Shown one piece after another: positions 18,375-25,802 of a stretch of DNA of 64,000 nt. Both the position numbers and the translations under genes were made by a program. Source of the stretch: Tropicimonas sp. IMCC34043 (GTDB lineage Bacteria; Pseudomonadota; Alphaproteobacteria; Rhodobacterales; Rhodobacteraceae); NCBI RefSeq assembly GCF_003390845.1, contig NZ_QMEK01000002.1, forward strand, positions 248,001-312,000, written 5' to 3'. Position 1 is the stretch's first letter. Every line of letters begins with the position of its first letter. The notes under the pieces are model-generated. The model saw nothing but the letters and a program-made list of their open reading frames with translations, was not told the DNA's origin and made no database searches.

Positions 18375-20200
18375 GGCCCGAAGACCTGATCGATGCCTTC
18401 ACCCCGGCCGAGGGGCAGCCGCCGCGCCGGTTTCTGCCCTTCGTGACCTGGAGTCTGAAGGGATCGCTGCCGGTCTTGCTGGTCTCGGGGCTGCTGTCCT
18501 CGCTGGTCGGTACGCTCGAGGTCGTTTCGGCGCTGGTGCTGGGGCGGATCATCGACAGTGCCCTCGGCAGCGGCCCGGCCGAATTCTTTGACCAGAACAC
18601 GGGGCTGCTGATTGCGGCCTTCGTGTTTTTCGTGGTGCTGCGCCCGGTCGCCTTCGGGCTGTCGGCAACGGCAAACGCGGTCGTCGTGCAGCCGAACGTC
18701 ATGCCGCTGGTGCTGTCACGGCTCAATCGCTGGACGCTCGGTCATTCGGTGACGTTCTTCGACAACGACTTTGCCGGGCGCATCGCGCAGAAGATGATGC
18801 AGACCTCGCGTGCGATCACCGACGTCGTGTCCGAAATCATCAACGTCGTCTTCTTCGCCGTCGCCTCGCTGGTCGGGGCGGTGCTGATGCTGACCTCCAT
18901 CGACGGGCGCATCGCGCTGTCGCTGGCGGTCTGGCTTTGCGCCTATGTGGCGCTGATTGCCTGGTTCATGCCGCGGATCCGCAAGCGGTCGAAGGCACGG
19001 GCGGGCGCGCGCGCCATGGTGTCGGGCCACATCGTCGACACGATCACGAACGTCAAGACGGTCAAGCTGTTCGGCCATGCCGGGCGCGAGGATCAGGCCG
19101 CGCTGCAGTCGATGCAGCAGTTCCGGCTTCGGGCCATTGCCTTTGGCAATTACGCCTCGATCTTTCGCACCCTGCTGATGACGCTGGCGGGGTTTCTGCC
19201 CGTGCTGCTGATCGGCGGCACGCTGATCCTGTGGAGCCATGGCCATGCCACGGCCGGCGACATCGCGGCGACCGGCGCGATTTCGATCCGGATTGCGCAG
19301 ATGACGGGCTGGGTCAGTTTCACGCTGATGGGGATCTATGCCAATATCGGCGAGATCGAGGACGGGATCCGCACCCTGACGCCGCCCTATGGGCTGACCG
19401 ACGCGCCGGACGCCAGGCCGTTGCCGGCAGCGAAGGGGCGGGTGGTGTTTGACCACGTCAGTTTCACCTATGGCCGCGGCAAGGGCGGGCTCGAGGATGT
19501 GTCGCTGGTGCTGGAGCCGGGCGAGAAGGTCGGGCTGGTCGGCGCCTCGGGCGCGGGCAAGTCGACACTGGTGTCGTTGCTGCTGCGGCTGCACGATGTC
19601 GAGGCGGGCGCGGTGACGATCGACGGGCAGGACGTGCGCGAGCTGACCCAGGATTCCTTGCGCCGCCAGATCGGCATGGTCACGCAGGAAACCGCGATGT
19701 TCAACCGCTCGGCACGCGACAACCTGCTGTATGGCCGCCCGGACGCGACAGAGGCCGAGGTGGTGGCCGCCGCCGAACGCGCCGAGGCGCACGAATTCGT
19801 GCTGGGCCTGCGCGATTTCGCCGGGCGCGAAGGCTATGAGGCGCATCTGGGCGAGCGTGGCGTCAGGCTGTCGGGCGGACAGCGCCAGCGGGTTGCACTG
19901 GCCCGGGCCATCCTGAAGGACGCGCCGATCCTGGTGCTGGACGAGGCGACATCGGCGCTCGACAGCGAGGTCGAGGCGCTGATCCAGACCGCCCTCGAAC
20001 GGGTGATGGAGGGCAAGACGGTGCTGGCCATCGCGCACAGGCTGTCGACCGTCGCCCGGATGGACCGGATCGTCGTCATGGATGCGGGCCGCATTGTCGA
20101 AGAGGGAACTCATGCCGATCTGCTGGCCCGCGGCGGGCTTTATGCCCGCTACTGGAAGCGTCAGTCCGGCGGTTTCCTGAACCTCGAGGCGGCGGAGTGA
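18371..20200 (+). CDS. ABC exporter half-transporter (second of a pair)
   Basis: A 609-aa paralogue of the preceding gene, with the same six-helix plus ATPase layout: Walker A GASGAGKSTL, signature LSGGQRQR, Walker B ILVLDEATSALD and IAHRLST. The two proteins share long identical stretches around Walker B, which points to tandem duplication followed by divergence of the membrane parts. Both ATP sites seem competent, unlike many heterodimers with one degenerate site. ATG overlaps the upstream stop (ATGA), and its own stop overlaps the methyltransferase start (GTGA). Confidence 0.9.
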   Translation: MRPEDLIDAFTPAEGQPPRRFLPFVTWSLKGSLPVLLVSGLLSSLVGTLEVVSALVLGRIIDSALGSGPAEFFDQNTGLLIAAFVFFVVLRPVAFGLSATANAVVVQPNVMPLVLSRLNRWTLGHSVTFFDNDFAGRIAQKMMQTSRAITDVVSEIINVVFFAVASLVGAVLMLTSIDGRIALSLAVWLCAYVALIAWFMPRIRKRSKARAGARAMVSGHIVDTITNVKTVKLFGHAGREDQAALQSMQQFRLRAIAFGNYASIFRTLLMTLAGFLPVLLIGGTLILWSHGHATAGDIAATGAISIRIAQMTGWVSFTLMGIYANIGEIEDGIRTLTPPYGLTDAPDARPLPAAKGRVVFDHVSFTYGRGKGGLEDVSLVLEPGEKVGLVGASGAGKSTLVSLLLRLHDVEAGAVTIDGQDVRELTQDSLRRQIGMVTQETAMFNRSARDNLLYGRPDATEAEVVAAAERAEAHEFVLGLRDFAGREGYEAHLGERGVRLSGGQRQRVALARAILKDAPILVLDEATSALDSEVEALIQTALERVMEGKTVLAIAHRLSTVARMDRIVVMDAGRIVEEGTHADLLARGGLYARYWKRQSGGFLNLEAAE

Positions 20201-21429
20201 GCGCAAAAGTCACGATCGAACGGCTGGGTCATCTGGGCGACGGGATCGCGCGGGGCCCGGTCTTTGTCGCAGGCGCCCTGCCGGGTGAGGTGGTTTCGGG
20301 CGAACTCGATGGCGGGCGGCTGACCGCGCCGCGGATCGTCACGCCCTCGCCCGACCGGGTTTCGGCGCCCTGCCGGCATTACAAGACCTGCGGCGGCTGC
20401 GCGTTGCAGCACGCCTCGGACGCCTTTGTGGCCGCGTGGAAGCAGGAGGTGGTGCGCACTGCGCTGGCAGCACAGGGGCTGGCGCCGCCGTTTCGCGCCA
20501 TCCTGACCTCGCCGCCGCAGTCACGCCGCCGCGCGGTGTTTTCGGGCCGCCGGACCAAGCACGGCGTCCTGGTCGGGTTCCACGCCCGCGCCTCGGGTAT
20601 GGTCGTCGACGTGCCGGGTTGCCTGCTCGTCGACCCCGCAATCGCCCGCGCCCGCCCGTGCCTTGAGGCGCTGACCCGGCTTGGCGCCTCGCGCAAGGGC
20701 GCATTGGCGCTGACCGTGACCGTGGCGCCGGAAGGACCCGACATCGCGGTTGCCGGTGGCAAGCCCGCGGATGCTGCGCTCCGCGCCGAACTGGCGGCGC
20801 TGGCCGAGGCACATGGCCTGTCGCGGCTTAGCTGGGAGGGCGAGGTGATCGCGCTGCGCCAGCGCCCGACCGTCGGGTTCGATGGCATTGCGGTCACGCC
20901 CCCGCCCGGCGCCTTCCTGCAGGCGACCGGGCAGGGCGAGGCGGCGTTGCGCGCAGCGGCCGCCGAGGCGGTGGGGAATGCCGCGCGGATCGCCGATCTG
21001 TTCGCCGGATGCGGCAGCTTTGCTCTGCCGCTTGCCCGCCGGGCCGAGGTTCATGCGGTCGAAGGCGCGGGCGAGATGGTCGCGGCGCTCGACGAGGGCT
21101 GGCGCCGGGCCTCTGGCCTCAAGCGCGTCACCACCGAGGTGCGCGACCTGTTCCGCCGGCCGCTTTTGCCCGACGAGCTTGCCCGATTTGATGCCGTGGT
21201 GATCGACCCGCCACGTGCCGGGGCCGAGGCGCAGATGACCGAACTTGCCCGGGGAGAGGTGGCGCGTATCGCGGCTGTTTCCTGCAACCCGGTCAGCTTT
21301 GCCCGCGACGCGGCCATTCTGGTCGCCGGCGGATACGCGCTGCACTGGGTGCAGGTGGTCGATCAGTTCCGCTGGTCGCCGCATGTGGAACTTGCAGCCC
21401 TGTTTTCGCGCGACCATATCCCGGTCTGA
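20197..21429 (+). CDS. TrmA/RlmD-family 23S rRNA or tRNA m5U methyltransferase
   Basis: A 410-aa SAM-dependent RNA methyltransferase. The N-terminal Fe-S ligands are C-x5-C-G-G-C (CRHYKTCGGC) with a later Cys in VPGCLLVD; the SAM motif is ADLFAGCGSFALPLA, and the catalytic region is IDPPRAG followed by AVSCNPVSFARD, with the nucleophilic Cys. This fits the RlmC/RlmD/TrmA class; the exact uridine is not predictable. An N-terminal TRAM-like stretch (ERLGHLGDGIAR) is present. GTG start overlaps the ABC gene stop. Confidence 0.88.
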   Translation: MSAKVTIERLGHLGDGIARGPVFVAGALPGEVVSGELDGGRLTAPRIVTPSPDRVSAPCRHYKTCGGCALQHASDAFVAAWKQEVVRTALAAQGLAPPFRAILTSPPQSRRRAVFSGRRTKHGVLVGFHARASGMVVDVPGCLLVDPAIARARPCLEALTRLGASRKGALALTVTVAPEGPDIAVAGGKPADAALRAELAALAEAHGLSRLSWEGEVIALRQRPTVGFDGIAVTPPPGAFLQATGQGEAALRAAAAEAVGNAARIADLFAGCGSFALPLARRAEVHAVEGAGEMVAALDEGWRRASGLKRVTTEVRDLFRRPLLPDELARFDAVVIDPPRAGAEAQMTELARGEVARIAAVSCNPVSFARDAAILVAGGYALHWVQVVDQFRWSPHVELAALFSRDHIPV

Positions 21430-21454
21430 GCGACCCATTCCAAAGCGGACAGAC

Positions 21455-22300
21455 ATGCGACAGACCCTGAAGGCCTGGCTTGAACGCCCGGCGACCGGCA
21501 ATTTCATCATCGGCGTGATCGTGTTCAACGCGATCCTGCTCGGGCTCGAGACCTATCCGGCGGCGATGGAGCGGGCGGGCGGGCTGATTTTGACCCTCGA
21601 CTACCTCTGCCTGACGATCTTCGTGATCGAGATCGCGGTGCGGATCTTTGTCCACCGGCTGGCGTTTTTCCGCGACGGCTGGAGCCTGTTCGACTTTGCG
21701 GTGGTCGGCATCGCGCTGGTGCCCAACGCACACGGGCTGTCGGTGCTGCGGGCGCTGCGGATCCTGCGGGTGCTGCGCGTGATCTCGGTCATGCCGCGGC
21801 TGCGCCGGGTGGTCGAGGGCTTCGTTTCGGCGCTGCCCGGCATGGGCTCGGTCTTTGTGTTGATGGGGCTCGTGTTCTATATCGGCGCGGTGATGGCGAC
21901 GAAGCTCTTCGGCGCGGCGTTCCCGGACTGGTTCGGCTCGCTTGGCAAGTCGGCCTATTCGCTGTTCCAGATCATGACCCTCGAATCATGGTCGATGGGG
22001 ATCGTCCGTCCGGTGATGGAGGTCTATCCCGAGGCCTGGGTTTTCTTCATCCCCTTCATCCTGCTCACCACCTTCGCGGTGGTGAACCTGCTGGTCGGCC
22101 TGATCGTGAACTCGATGCAGGACGCCCACCAGGAGGACGAGATCGCCCGCACCGAAGCCTATCGCGACGAGGTTCTGATCCGCCTTGCCGCAATCGAAAC
22201 GCGCCTGAGCCAGTCCGAACCGCAGGGAGACTCGCGCGCGATCCCCGATCCCGATGGCGCCGCAGTGCGGCAGGCGGATCACACCGGGATGCGTCTGTAG
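21455..22300 (+). CDS. Bacterial voltage-gated sodium channel (BacNav)
   Basis: A 281-aa, six-helix channel subunit that assembles as a tetramer. The voltage sensor S4 has four arginines at every third position (R99, R102, R105, R108 in SVLRALRILRVLR). The pore loop holds TLESWSM (residues 175-181), the exact filter of NavAb-type sodium channels, and S6 has NLLVGLIVNSMQDAHQ leading into a C-terminal coiled coil (about 230-260). ATG 21455 is chosen; the frame extends upstream inside the methyltransferase gene but without homology. The methyltransferase ends 25 bases before, so co-transcription is likely. Confidence 0.93.
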   Translation: MRQTLKAWLERPATGNFIIGVIVFNAILLGLETYPAAMERAGGLILTLDYLCLTIFVIEIAVRIFVHRLAFFRDGWSLFDFAVVGIALVPNAHGLSVLRALRILRVLRVISVMPRLRRVVEGFVSALPGMGSVFVLMGLVFYIGAVMATKLFGAAFPDWFGSLGKSAYSLFQIMTLESWSMGIVRPVMEVYPEAWVFFIPFILLTTFAVVNLLVGLIVNSMQDAHQEDEIARTEAYRDEVLIRLAAIETRLSQSEPQGDSRAIPDPDGAAVRQADHTGMRL

Positions 22301-22330
22301 GCGAAGCGGTGCCGAAGCCGCCAAGGCCTC

Positions 22331-22369
22331 TTCAAGATAACGATTTTTCGGCTATAATCCGCCTATAAA
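22331..22369 (+). promoter_or_regulatory. Promoter of the L,D-transpeptidase gene, with two -10-like boxes
   Basis: A perfect TATAAT (22353-22358) lies 16 bases after TTCAAG (22331-22336), and a second TATAAA (22364-22369) sits 11 bases further, one helical turn on, inside a near-repeat CGGCTATAA/CGCCTATAA. This is the most AT-rich spot locally and is 25-40 bases before the gene start. Either box could be used. Confidence 0.6.
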
Positions 22370-22392
22370 AAAACTGGTTGGGGCAAGGCAGC

Positions 22393-22896
22393 ATGAACTA
22401 TCCCAGACGCACTCTGCTGGCTGGCGGTGCAGCGCTCGCGCTTTCGGCGTGTTCGGGCAAGAAGGTCGCGACCTATAACGGACCCGAGGTAACGCGGCTT
22501 CAGGTCGTGAAAAGCCGACGCAAGCTTTACGTCTTCAACGGCCATACCTTGCTTGAGGACTACAAGATCGACCTCGGCTCGGCGGCCGAGGGGCCGAAGC
22601 GATTCCGCGGCGATGGCAAGACGCCGGAAGGAACCTACGTGATAGACCGCCGCAATCCGCGCAGTTCCTATCACCTGTCGATCGGGATCTCCTATCCGAA
22701 CCAGGACGACGTGGCCTATGCGAACGCCTTTGGGCAGGACCCCGGCGGCGACATCTTCATTCACGGCGAACCGAACGACGGCAAGAAAGGCCGCCGCAAG
22801 GACTGGACCGCCGGCTGCATCGCCCTGACCGACGAAGAGATGGAACAGATCTATCTCATGGTCCGCCTCGGGACACCGATCGACATCTACGCCTGA
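22393..22896 (+). CDS. Lipoprotein L,D-transpeptidase (YkuD fold)
   Basis: 167 aa. A lipobox LSAC near residue 20 after an RRTLLAGG signal (twin arginines are also present) makes it a membrane-anchored periplasmic protein. The YkuD domain has HGEPND (His124) and the catalytic Cys142 in TAGCIALTDEEM; the usual Ser/Thr-His-Gly-Cys is modified to Thr-Ala-Gly-Cys. Such enzymes form 3-3 peptidoglycan cross-links or attach proteins to the wall. ATG 22393 follows GGGGCAAGGCAGC. A strong terminator follows the gene, so it is monocistronic. Confidence 0.88.
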   Translation: MNYPRRTLLAGGAALALSACSGKKVATYNGPEVTRLQVVKSRRKLYVFNGHTLLEDYKIDLGSAAEGPKRFRGDGKTPEGTYVIDRRNPRSSYHLSIGISYPNQDDVAYANAFGQDPGGDIFIHGEPNDGKKGRRKDWTAGCIALTDEEMEQIYLMVRLGTPIDIYA

Positions 22897-22915
22897 AACC
22901 GGATCCTGAATCAAG

Positions 22916-22955
22916 AAGGCGCCGCGTGGTCTGTCCCGCGGCGCCTTCCTGTTTT
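22916..22955 (+). terminator. Intrinsic terminator after the L,D-transpeptidase gene
   Basis: An 11-bp perfect stem (22916-22926 AAGGCGCCGCG with 22937-22947) around a 10-base loop, followed by CCTGTTTTT. It lies 20 bases after the stop codon. The other strand has no T-run next to the stem, so the convergent CAP lipoprotein gene is not clearly served. Confidence 0.85.
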
Positions 22956-22976
22956 TCGGGCTGTTCCGTTGCCGCC

Positions 22977-23513
22977 CTAGAAGCCGGTGGCCTCATAGGC
23001 TGCGGTCATCGATGTGCCGTATATTGGGGCACCTGTCACCAAAGTCCACCAGATCTTGCTGTTGGCGTCCTGATGCCACCCGAACCCCATTTCGGTCGCT
23101 TCGGGATCCATGATCACTGACCGGGTGTCGCTTTCGTTCATCCAGGCGTTCAGCGTGGTGATCTCGTCCTCGAAGGATTCCGACACGTTTTCACCCATGA
23201 ACTTGCCGGAATAGCCGGCGCGCGCGACGCGCTGGATCGGCGAGGAGCCGTCCGAGCCCCAGTGCCAGGGCCGGTTCTGATAGGACATGTCGCGTGAATG
23301 CGCCATCGCGGCGGCGCTCAGTTCGCTGCTGAGCGTCATCGGCTGCAGGCCGGCCGCGGTGCGCGAGCCGTTGGCCTGTTCGAGCACCCGGCCGGGGATC
23401 CGGGCAGCGTCACCGCGGGAGATACGATAATTGCCGCTGCCGCCGCCCCCAGGGCTTCCGCAGGCTGCCAAGGTCAGGGTCAGGGCTGAGAGGATCGCAA
23501 TCAAGCGTGTCAT
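22977..23513 (-). CDS. CAP (SCP-like) domain lipoprotein
   Basis: 178 aa with a lipoprotein signal (lipobox LAAC at about Cys18) and a CAP/SCP domain (about 40-165): MAHSRDMSYQN, HWGSDGSSPIQRVARAGY, GENVSESF and MGFGWHQD. The CAP active-cleft His and Glu positions seem present (HSRD, GENV). In alphaproteobacteria these proteins are periplasmic; function is not established. It sits between two L,D-transpeptidase genes and faces the second one divergently. Confidence 0.85.
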   Translation of the reverse strand: MTRLIAILSALTLTLAACGSPGGGGSGNYRISRGDAARIPGRVLEQANGSRTAAGLQPMTLSSELSAAAMAHSRDMSYQNRPWHWGSDGSSPIQRVARAGYSGKFMGENVSESFEDEITTLNAWMNESDTRSVIMDPEATEMGFGWHQDANSKIWWTLVTGAPIYGTSMTAAYEATGF

Positions 23514-23611
23514 GTATCTGCCAGAAGATTCGAGTTCAGACCCGTCTAGCCTTCGAAACGCCGGGGCACAAACACTTCAAGAGGCAAGTCGAAAACTGGC
23601 GCGCGTTTGAT

Positions 23612-23640
23612 TTGCGACCGAGGCGCTATGGCCATAGTAT
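23612..23640 (+). promoter_or_regulatory. Promoter with 12-bp palindrome overlapping the -10 (second L,D-transpeptidase)
   Basis: TTGCGA (23612-23617), a 17-base spacer, and TAGTAT (23635-23640) form a sigma70-like promoter about 50 bases before the gene start. The perfect palindrome CTATGGCCATAG (23626-23637) covers the end of the spacer and half of the -10 box, where a bound dimer would block RNA polymerase. Confidence 0.5.
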
Positions 23641-23689
23641 GACGCAGCACCCGGACGAGGTGTGTCAAACGGAGTCTCAAGGATACCCG

Positions 23690-24292
23690 ATGTCTGATTC
23701 GTTCCTTTCGAAGCCTAGCCGCCGCGCCTTCCTTCGGGCAGGCGTTGCCGCAACGGCCAGCGGCATTGCCCTTCCGGCATTTGCCCAGACCGACGTCTTC
23801 GGCGTGGTGGAAGAAACCGGCACCACTCCGTCGCACAACATCTCGAGCTTCCGGAACCGCAGCTGGCAGCCCTATTTCACCTCGACTCAGGGCGGCGCGA
23901 TCCTGGTCGACATCGACTCGCGTGCGCTGCATTACTGGTCCTCGGATCAAAGCGTCTATCGGCTTTATCCCTGCAGCGTTCCGGTGTCGCAGGACCTGAC
24001 CCGGCGGGGCCGGACCGATGTGATCCGCAAGGTCGAGGGGCCGACCTGGTCGCCGACGCCGTCGATGAAACTGCGCAATCCCGAATGGCCGGATTTTGTG
24101 CCCGCGGGCCCCGACAACCCGCTCGGCACCCACGCGCTCTATCTCGGATGGCAATACTATCGGATCCACGGAACGCACGACACACGCAAGATCGGGCGCC
24201 CCTCGTCGTCAGGCTGCATCGGCCTGTACAATGAACATATTGCAGAACTTTATTCTCTGGTGGCGCCGGGCGCGCAGGTGTTGCTTATTTGA
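23690..24292 (+). CDS. Tat-exported L,D-transpeptidase
   Basis: 200 aa. A twin-arginine signal (SRRAFLRAG, then a short hydrophobic core and LPAFAQ) targets it to the periplasm by Tat. The YkuD catalytic domain has His160 in RIHGTHDTRKIGRPSSSGC and Cys176 in SSGCIGLYNEHI, matching the ErfK/YbiS group. It may cross-link peptidoglycan or attach a lipoprotein or outer-membrane protein. ATG 23690 follows AAGGATACCCG; the frame upstream lacks a signal peptide. It is unlike the first enzyme at 22.4 kb in signal type and motif spacing, so they are not recent duplicates. Confidence 0.88.
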   Translation: MSDSFLSKPSRRAFLRAGVAATASGIALPAFAQTDVFGVVEETGTTPSHNISSFRNRSWQPYFTSTQGGAILVDIDSRALHYWSSDQSVYRLYPCSVPVSQDLTRRGRTDVIRKVEGPTWSPTPSMKLRNPEWPDFVPAGPDNPLGTHALYLGWQYYRIHGTHDTRKIGRPSSSGCIGLYNEHIAELYSLVAPGAQVLLI

Positions 24293-24434
24293 CGACATCG
24301 GCGCAAGCTTGCTGATGTGTGGCGCGGAGACCGATTGCCAAATCTGCGATGGTCTGCGAGGAATTGAGCACGAGGTACTACTAGAGCGTGCGGGCGTCCT
24401 CACTATCCAGCCCGTGCAAAAACTGGAGGTTAAC

Positions 24435-24626
24435 ATGAAGAAGTTCGTTCTCGCTGCTGCTCTGGCCGCTGCCGCTTCGACGGCTGTCGCTGGTGGCTAC
24501 GAAGAGCCGGTCGTTGAGCCGGTAATCATCGAAGAAGACACCGGTTCGTCGGGCGGTGGCCTCTGGGTTCCGCTGTTGATCTTTGTGATCATCGCCGGCG
24601 CCGCGGCTGCTGCTGCTTCCAACTGA
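24435..24626 (+). CDS. Small secreted/membrane protein, 63 aa, unknown function
   Basis: Starts at ATG 24435 with a perfect GGAGGT five bases upstream. It has a signal peptide (MKKFVLAAALAAAASTAVAGG), a short acidic middle (EEPVVEPVIIEEDTG), a glycine turn and one hydrophobic helix (WVPLLIFVIIAGAAAAAAS) ending at the C-terminus. Mature size about 43 residues. The strong ribosome site and following terminator show it is a real gene. The family is unknown to me. The 142 bases before it hold no other gene. Confidence 0.75.
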   Translation: MKKFVLAAALAAAASTAVAGGYEEPVVEPVIIEEDTGSSGGGLWVPLLIFVIIAGAAAAAASN

Positions 24627-24647
24627 TAAGTTGGTCGAAAAGATTCT

Positions 24648-24680
24648 GGAAAAGGCGGGCATCGGCCCGCCTTTTTCATG
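24648..24680. terminator. Bidirectional intrinsic terminator between the small protein gene and hemH
   Basis: The stem AAAGGCGGGC/GCCCGCCTTT (24651-24660 with 24665-24674) has an ATCG loop and five Ts after it on the plus strand. On the minus strand the same hairpin is followed by TTTTCC, so it can also stop hemH transcripts, which end about 50 bases away. Confidence 0.85.
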
Positions 24681-24727
24681 TCTGGCGTCAGGGAAACTGA
24701 AACCCCATTCGGCCGCTTTTTGCAGAT

Positions 24728-25762
24728 CTATTCCGTCCAGCCGCGAAGATTGTCGCCGATCACGTCGCAAAGCGCTGCAATATGGGCGTCGTCGTCATTT
24801 AGACACGGGATGTAGGTGAATCGCTCGCCGCCCGCATGTTCGAAACTCTCGCGGATTTCCTCGCGGATCTCTTCCAGCGTCTCGATGCAATCGGCCGAAA
24901 ACGCCGGCGCGATCACCGCGATCCGTTTGTTTCCCGCCTCGGCCTGACGGGCAACCTCCTCCACCGTATAAGGCTTCAGCCATTCCTCGGGGCCAAAGCG
25001 GCTCTGGAAACTGGTCTTGATGCGGTCATCGGCCCAGCCCAGCCGTTCCTTCAACAGCCGCGTCGTTTTCTGGCATTGGCAATGATAGGGATCGCCCTCG
25101 GTCAGATAGCGTTCGGGCAGGCCGTGGTAGGAGCAGATCAGGATGTCAGGCTCGGGGTCGAGCGCGGCATAGGCCCGGCGCACCGAGGCCGCAAGCGCAT
25201 CCATATAGCCATCGTTGGTAAAATAGGGCGGCACGGTGCGCACCGCTGGCTGCCATCTTTCTTCCATCAGCGCGCGAAAGAACTGGTCGTTGGCAGTTGC
25301 GATCGTTGCACCGGCGTATTGCGGGTATAGCGGAAAGAACAGGATCCGGCGGCAGCCCTGTTCGACCAGGGCGCGGACCTTCGAGGCGGTCGAGGGATTG
25401 CCGTAGCGCATGCAATAGTCGACCACGACACCCTCGCCATGACGATCTGCAAGCGTCGCGGCGATCTTTTCCGTCTGCGCCCGGGTGATCGTCGCCAGCG
25501 GGCTTTCGTTCGCTTCCTCGTTCCAGATCGAGCGATAGGCAGCGCCCGACGAGAACGGCCGTTTCGACAGGATGATCAGCTGCAGCAGCGGCTGCCATTT
25601 CCAGCGCGGATAGTCGATCACGCGGCGGTCGCTGAGAAACTCGCTCAGATAGCGGCGCATCGACCAATAGTCGGTGCCATCGGGTGTTCCAAGGTTTGCA
25701 AGCAGCACACCGATCTTGTCGGTCGGCAGAACCGGGTGGCTGGCAGGACGGGTGTCGGTCAT
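24728..25762 (-). CDS. hemH: Ferrochelatase
   Basis: Inserts Fe2+ into protoporphyrin IX, the last step of haem synthesis. The 344-aa sequence has LLANLGTPDGTDYW, PLYPQYAGAT, the catalytic His region CSYHGLPERYLTEGDPYHCQC and the conserved PAFSADCIETLEEI (Glu pair). ATG 25762 gives the MTDTRPASHPVLP start; the frame continues upstream toward 26 kb but with no homology. It lies downstream of the BioC-like gene on the same strand (40-base gap). Confidence 0.95.
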   Translation of the reverse strand: MTDTRPASHPVLPTDKIGVLLANLGTPDGTDYWSMRRYLSEFLSDRRVIDYPRWKWQPLLQLIILSKRPFSSGAAYRSIWNEEANESPLATITRAQTEKIAATLADRHGEGVVVDYCMRYGNPSTASKVRALVEQGCRRILFFPLYPQYAGATIATANDQFFRALMEERWQPAVRTVPPYFTNDGYMDALAASVRRAYAALDPEPDILICSYHGLPERYLTEGDPYHCQCQKTTRLLKERLGWADDRIKTSFQSRFGPEEWLKPYTVEEVARQAEAGNKRIAVIAPAFSADCIETLEEIREEIRESFEHAGGERFTYIPCLNDDDAHIAALCDVIGDNLRGWTE

Positions 25763-25802
25763 CGGGAAACTCCGGTGGCAGTTGCAGTCGTTTTGCCGGC
25801 GA

